Of a stretch of 7,099 nucleotides of DNA, positions 6,007-7,099 are shown in pieces. The translations under genes were made by a program, and so were the position numbers. The stretch is from positions 1 to 7,099 of the forward strand of contig JALHOI010000164.1 of the NCBI GenBank assembly GCA_022843085.1, given 5' to 3'. The stretch is from Pseudobdellovibrionaceae bacterium (lineage in GTDB: Bacteria > Bdellovibrionota > Bdellovibrionia > Bdellovibrionales > JAMPXM01). Every line of letters starts with the position of its first letter. The first letter of the stretch is position 1. The notes beneath the pieces were generated by a model. That model ran no database searches. It saw nothing but the letters and a program-made list of their open reading frames with translations, and was not told the DNA's origin.

Positions 6007-6792
6007 ATGATTAAATCTCTGACGACCGCAGCGACAGGTATGCAAGCTCAGCAGACCAATATGGACGTCATCGCGAACAATTTGGCGAACGTTTCGACAA
6101 CGGGTTTTAAAAAGTCGCGCGCCGAATTCGAAGATCTCATGTATCAGACCATGAAAGAGCCAGGCGCCGTTACGGGGCTCAATTCGATTTCTCCGACCGG
6201 GGTACAGACCGGTCTCGGAGTTCGTACTGCTTCAATTCAAAAAGATTTTGAAGAGGGGGCCGCGAAGATTACAAAAAATCCCCTCGATATTCAGATCGAA
6301 GGTCCCGGTTTTTTTCCCGTGCAATTGTCTGATGGACAAATCGGATACACGCGAGATGGACAGTTTAAAAAAGATCCAAACGGTCGAATCGTGGATAAAA
6401 ACGGAAATGCACTGCAGCCCGAGGTGACGATTCCAGCCAACGCGACCGGTATCGACATCGCGCCCAACGGAGCCGTGACGATCACGACAGCGGGTTCGAT
6501 TCAGCCGCAGGCGATCGGCCAGATTCAAGTCGTCAACTTCGTGAATCCCGCAGGTTTGAAATCCATGGGCAAGAATGTCTTCATGCCATCGGGCGCGAGC
6601 GGTTTGCCGGCCCAAGGCGTACCCGGTCAAAATGGCTTAGGTGAGCTCGCACAGGGTCAAGTTGAAGCTTCGAACGTGAACATCGTCGACGAGATGGTGA
6701 ACATGATTACGGCGCAGCGATCTTATGAAACTAACTCGAAGGTCATTCAGGCATCTGATCAGATGCTGCAGTCGACGAATCAATTGCGTTAG
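6007..6792 (+). CDS. flgG: Flagellar basal-body distal rod protein FlgG
   Basis: The product has 261 residues, the usual FlgG length. MQAQQTNMDVIANNLANVST (12-31) and the FEDLMYQT motif (41-48), close to the EPGAV stretch, follow the FlgG family almost residue for residue. Further markers are YTRDGQF (114-120), TIPANATGIDIAPNG (141-155), the GQVEASNVNIVDEMVNMITA segment (from 217) and RSYETNSKVIQASDQML (238-254). FlgG builds the distal rod, the drive shaft passing through the P and L rings, and is exported by the flagellar type III apparatus. ATG 6007 is preceded by AAGGG about 9 nt upstream, a weaker ribosome site than that of flgF. flgA begins 6 bp after its stop, so the genes are probably co-transcribed. 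Confidence 0.96.
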   Translation: MIKSLTTAATGMQAQQTNMDVIANNLANVSTTGFKKSRAEFEDLMYQTMKEPGAVTGLNSISPTGVQTGLGVRTASIQKDFEEGAAKITKNPLDIQIEGPGFFPVQLSDGQIGYTRDGQFKKDPNGRIVDKNGNALQPEVTIPANATGIDIAPNGAVTITTAGSIQPQAIGQIQVVNFVNPAGLKSMGKNVFMPSGASGLPAQGVPGQNGLGELAQGQVEASNVNIVDEMVNMITAQRSYETNSKVIQASDQMLQSTNQLR

Positions 6793-6798
6793 GGGCCT

Positions 6799-7099
6799 AT
6801 GGTTGTTCTTGGTGAAGCACTCTTTCTAGCAGTCTCATTGGTCGCGGCAGTTTTCGCGGGTTCTAGTGCCCAAGCCGAAATGCCCGTCGTCGATCGATCA
6901 CTGACGATCGTGATTCGCCCGGCGGTCAACTTGGCTATTGAATCGTCGGGCGAAGTAACCCTAGCCGATATCGTTGATGTCGCGACGATTCCGGCCGAAG
7001 AGCGCGTTTCAGTCATTCGACATCTGCAGTCGGTGGGGCTTACGGACCGGCCGAAACCGGGTGATGAGCGAACGTTTACCCAAGAGGGTCTTGAGGCTG
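6799..7099 (+). CDS. flgA: FlgA-like P-ring assembly chaperone, 5' part only
   Basis: From ATG 6799 the frame is open for 100 codons to the window edge. Residues about 7-26 are hydrophobic and end in SSAQA before Glu27, a good Sec signal peptidase site (AQA|E). The leader has no lysine or arginine before the hydrophobic core and carries Glu6, which is unusual. The mature part (LTIVIRP..., VTLADIVDVA, then GLTDRPKPGDERTF) fits the N-terminal region of FlgA. FlgA is a periplasmic chaperone that helps FlgI polymerise into the P ring around the rod. AGGGG (6791-6795) overlaps the flgG stop and serves as the ribosome site, so flgA is tightly linked to flgG. The call relies on position as much as on sequence, since the C-terminal SAF-like domain is outside the window. 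Confidence 0.77.
   Translation, partial: MVVLGEALFLAVSLVAAVFAGSSAQAEMPVVDRSLTIVIRPAVNLAIESSGEVTLADIVDVATIPAEERVSVIRHLQSVGLTDRPKPGDERTFTQEGLEA

Noticed and set aside
6232..6630. A 132-codon minus-strand ORF.
   Set aside because: It lies wholly inside flgG, which matches its family over its full length; the antisense reading shows no recognisable domain.
6789..7016. A 75-codon minus-strand ORF near the window end.
   Set aside because: It is antisense to flgA, is Ser/Thr/Ala-rich with no domain, and faces against the operon.

Overview
The window shows two divergent gene blocks from a motile Gram-negative bacterium. Evidence for this is a flagellar rod gene cluster that continues into a P-ring assembly gene (flgA), a probable envelope-anchored MltD-type lytic transglycosylase, and a perfect-match sigma-54 promoter. 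The sequence has a balanced base composition. The combination would fit Bdellovibrionota or another deltaproteobacterium-like lineage, but that placement is an impression and rests on no diagnostic marker.

Left block, minus strand, transcribed right to left from about 4895 to beyond base 1: a MltD-like lytic transglycosylase with a C-terminal LysM-like domain; a diverged monofunctional aspartate kinase; a membrane-anchored NMT1/SsuA-type substrate-binding protein; and a membrane histidine kinase with a Cache-like periplasmic domain, HAMP domain and H-box, whose ATPase domain lies outside the window. Gaps are 14, 32 and -4 bp, so this looks like one operon. No ABC permease or ATPase gene accompanies the binding protein. 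Its stop codon overlaps the kinase start (ATGA), and two small hairpins sit just upstream of that start, so the pair looks like a translationally coupled sensory module rather than an importer.

Right block, plus strand from 5170 to the window end: flgF, flgG and the 5' part of flgA, closely spaced. They encode the rod proteins and the P-ring chaperone of the flagellar basal body. A sigma-54 promoter (TGGCAC-N5-TTGCT) lies 51 bp upstream of flgF. A cluster of GTCGAG half-sites, including an 8-bp inverted repeat, lies about 145-190 bp upstream of the predicted start, where an enhancer-binding protein would be expected to bind.

The 274-bp divergent region (4896-5169) holds these control elements. 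On its minus strand it also carries a short ORF that may or may not be coding. I saw no RNA genes, mobile elements or CRISPR arrays. The most interesting items are the coupled binding protein-histidine kinase pair, a 1-base frame problem at an A7 run at the start of the binding protein, the diverged aspartate kinase, and the sigma-54 control region of the rod operon.
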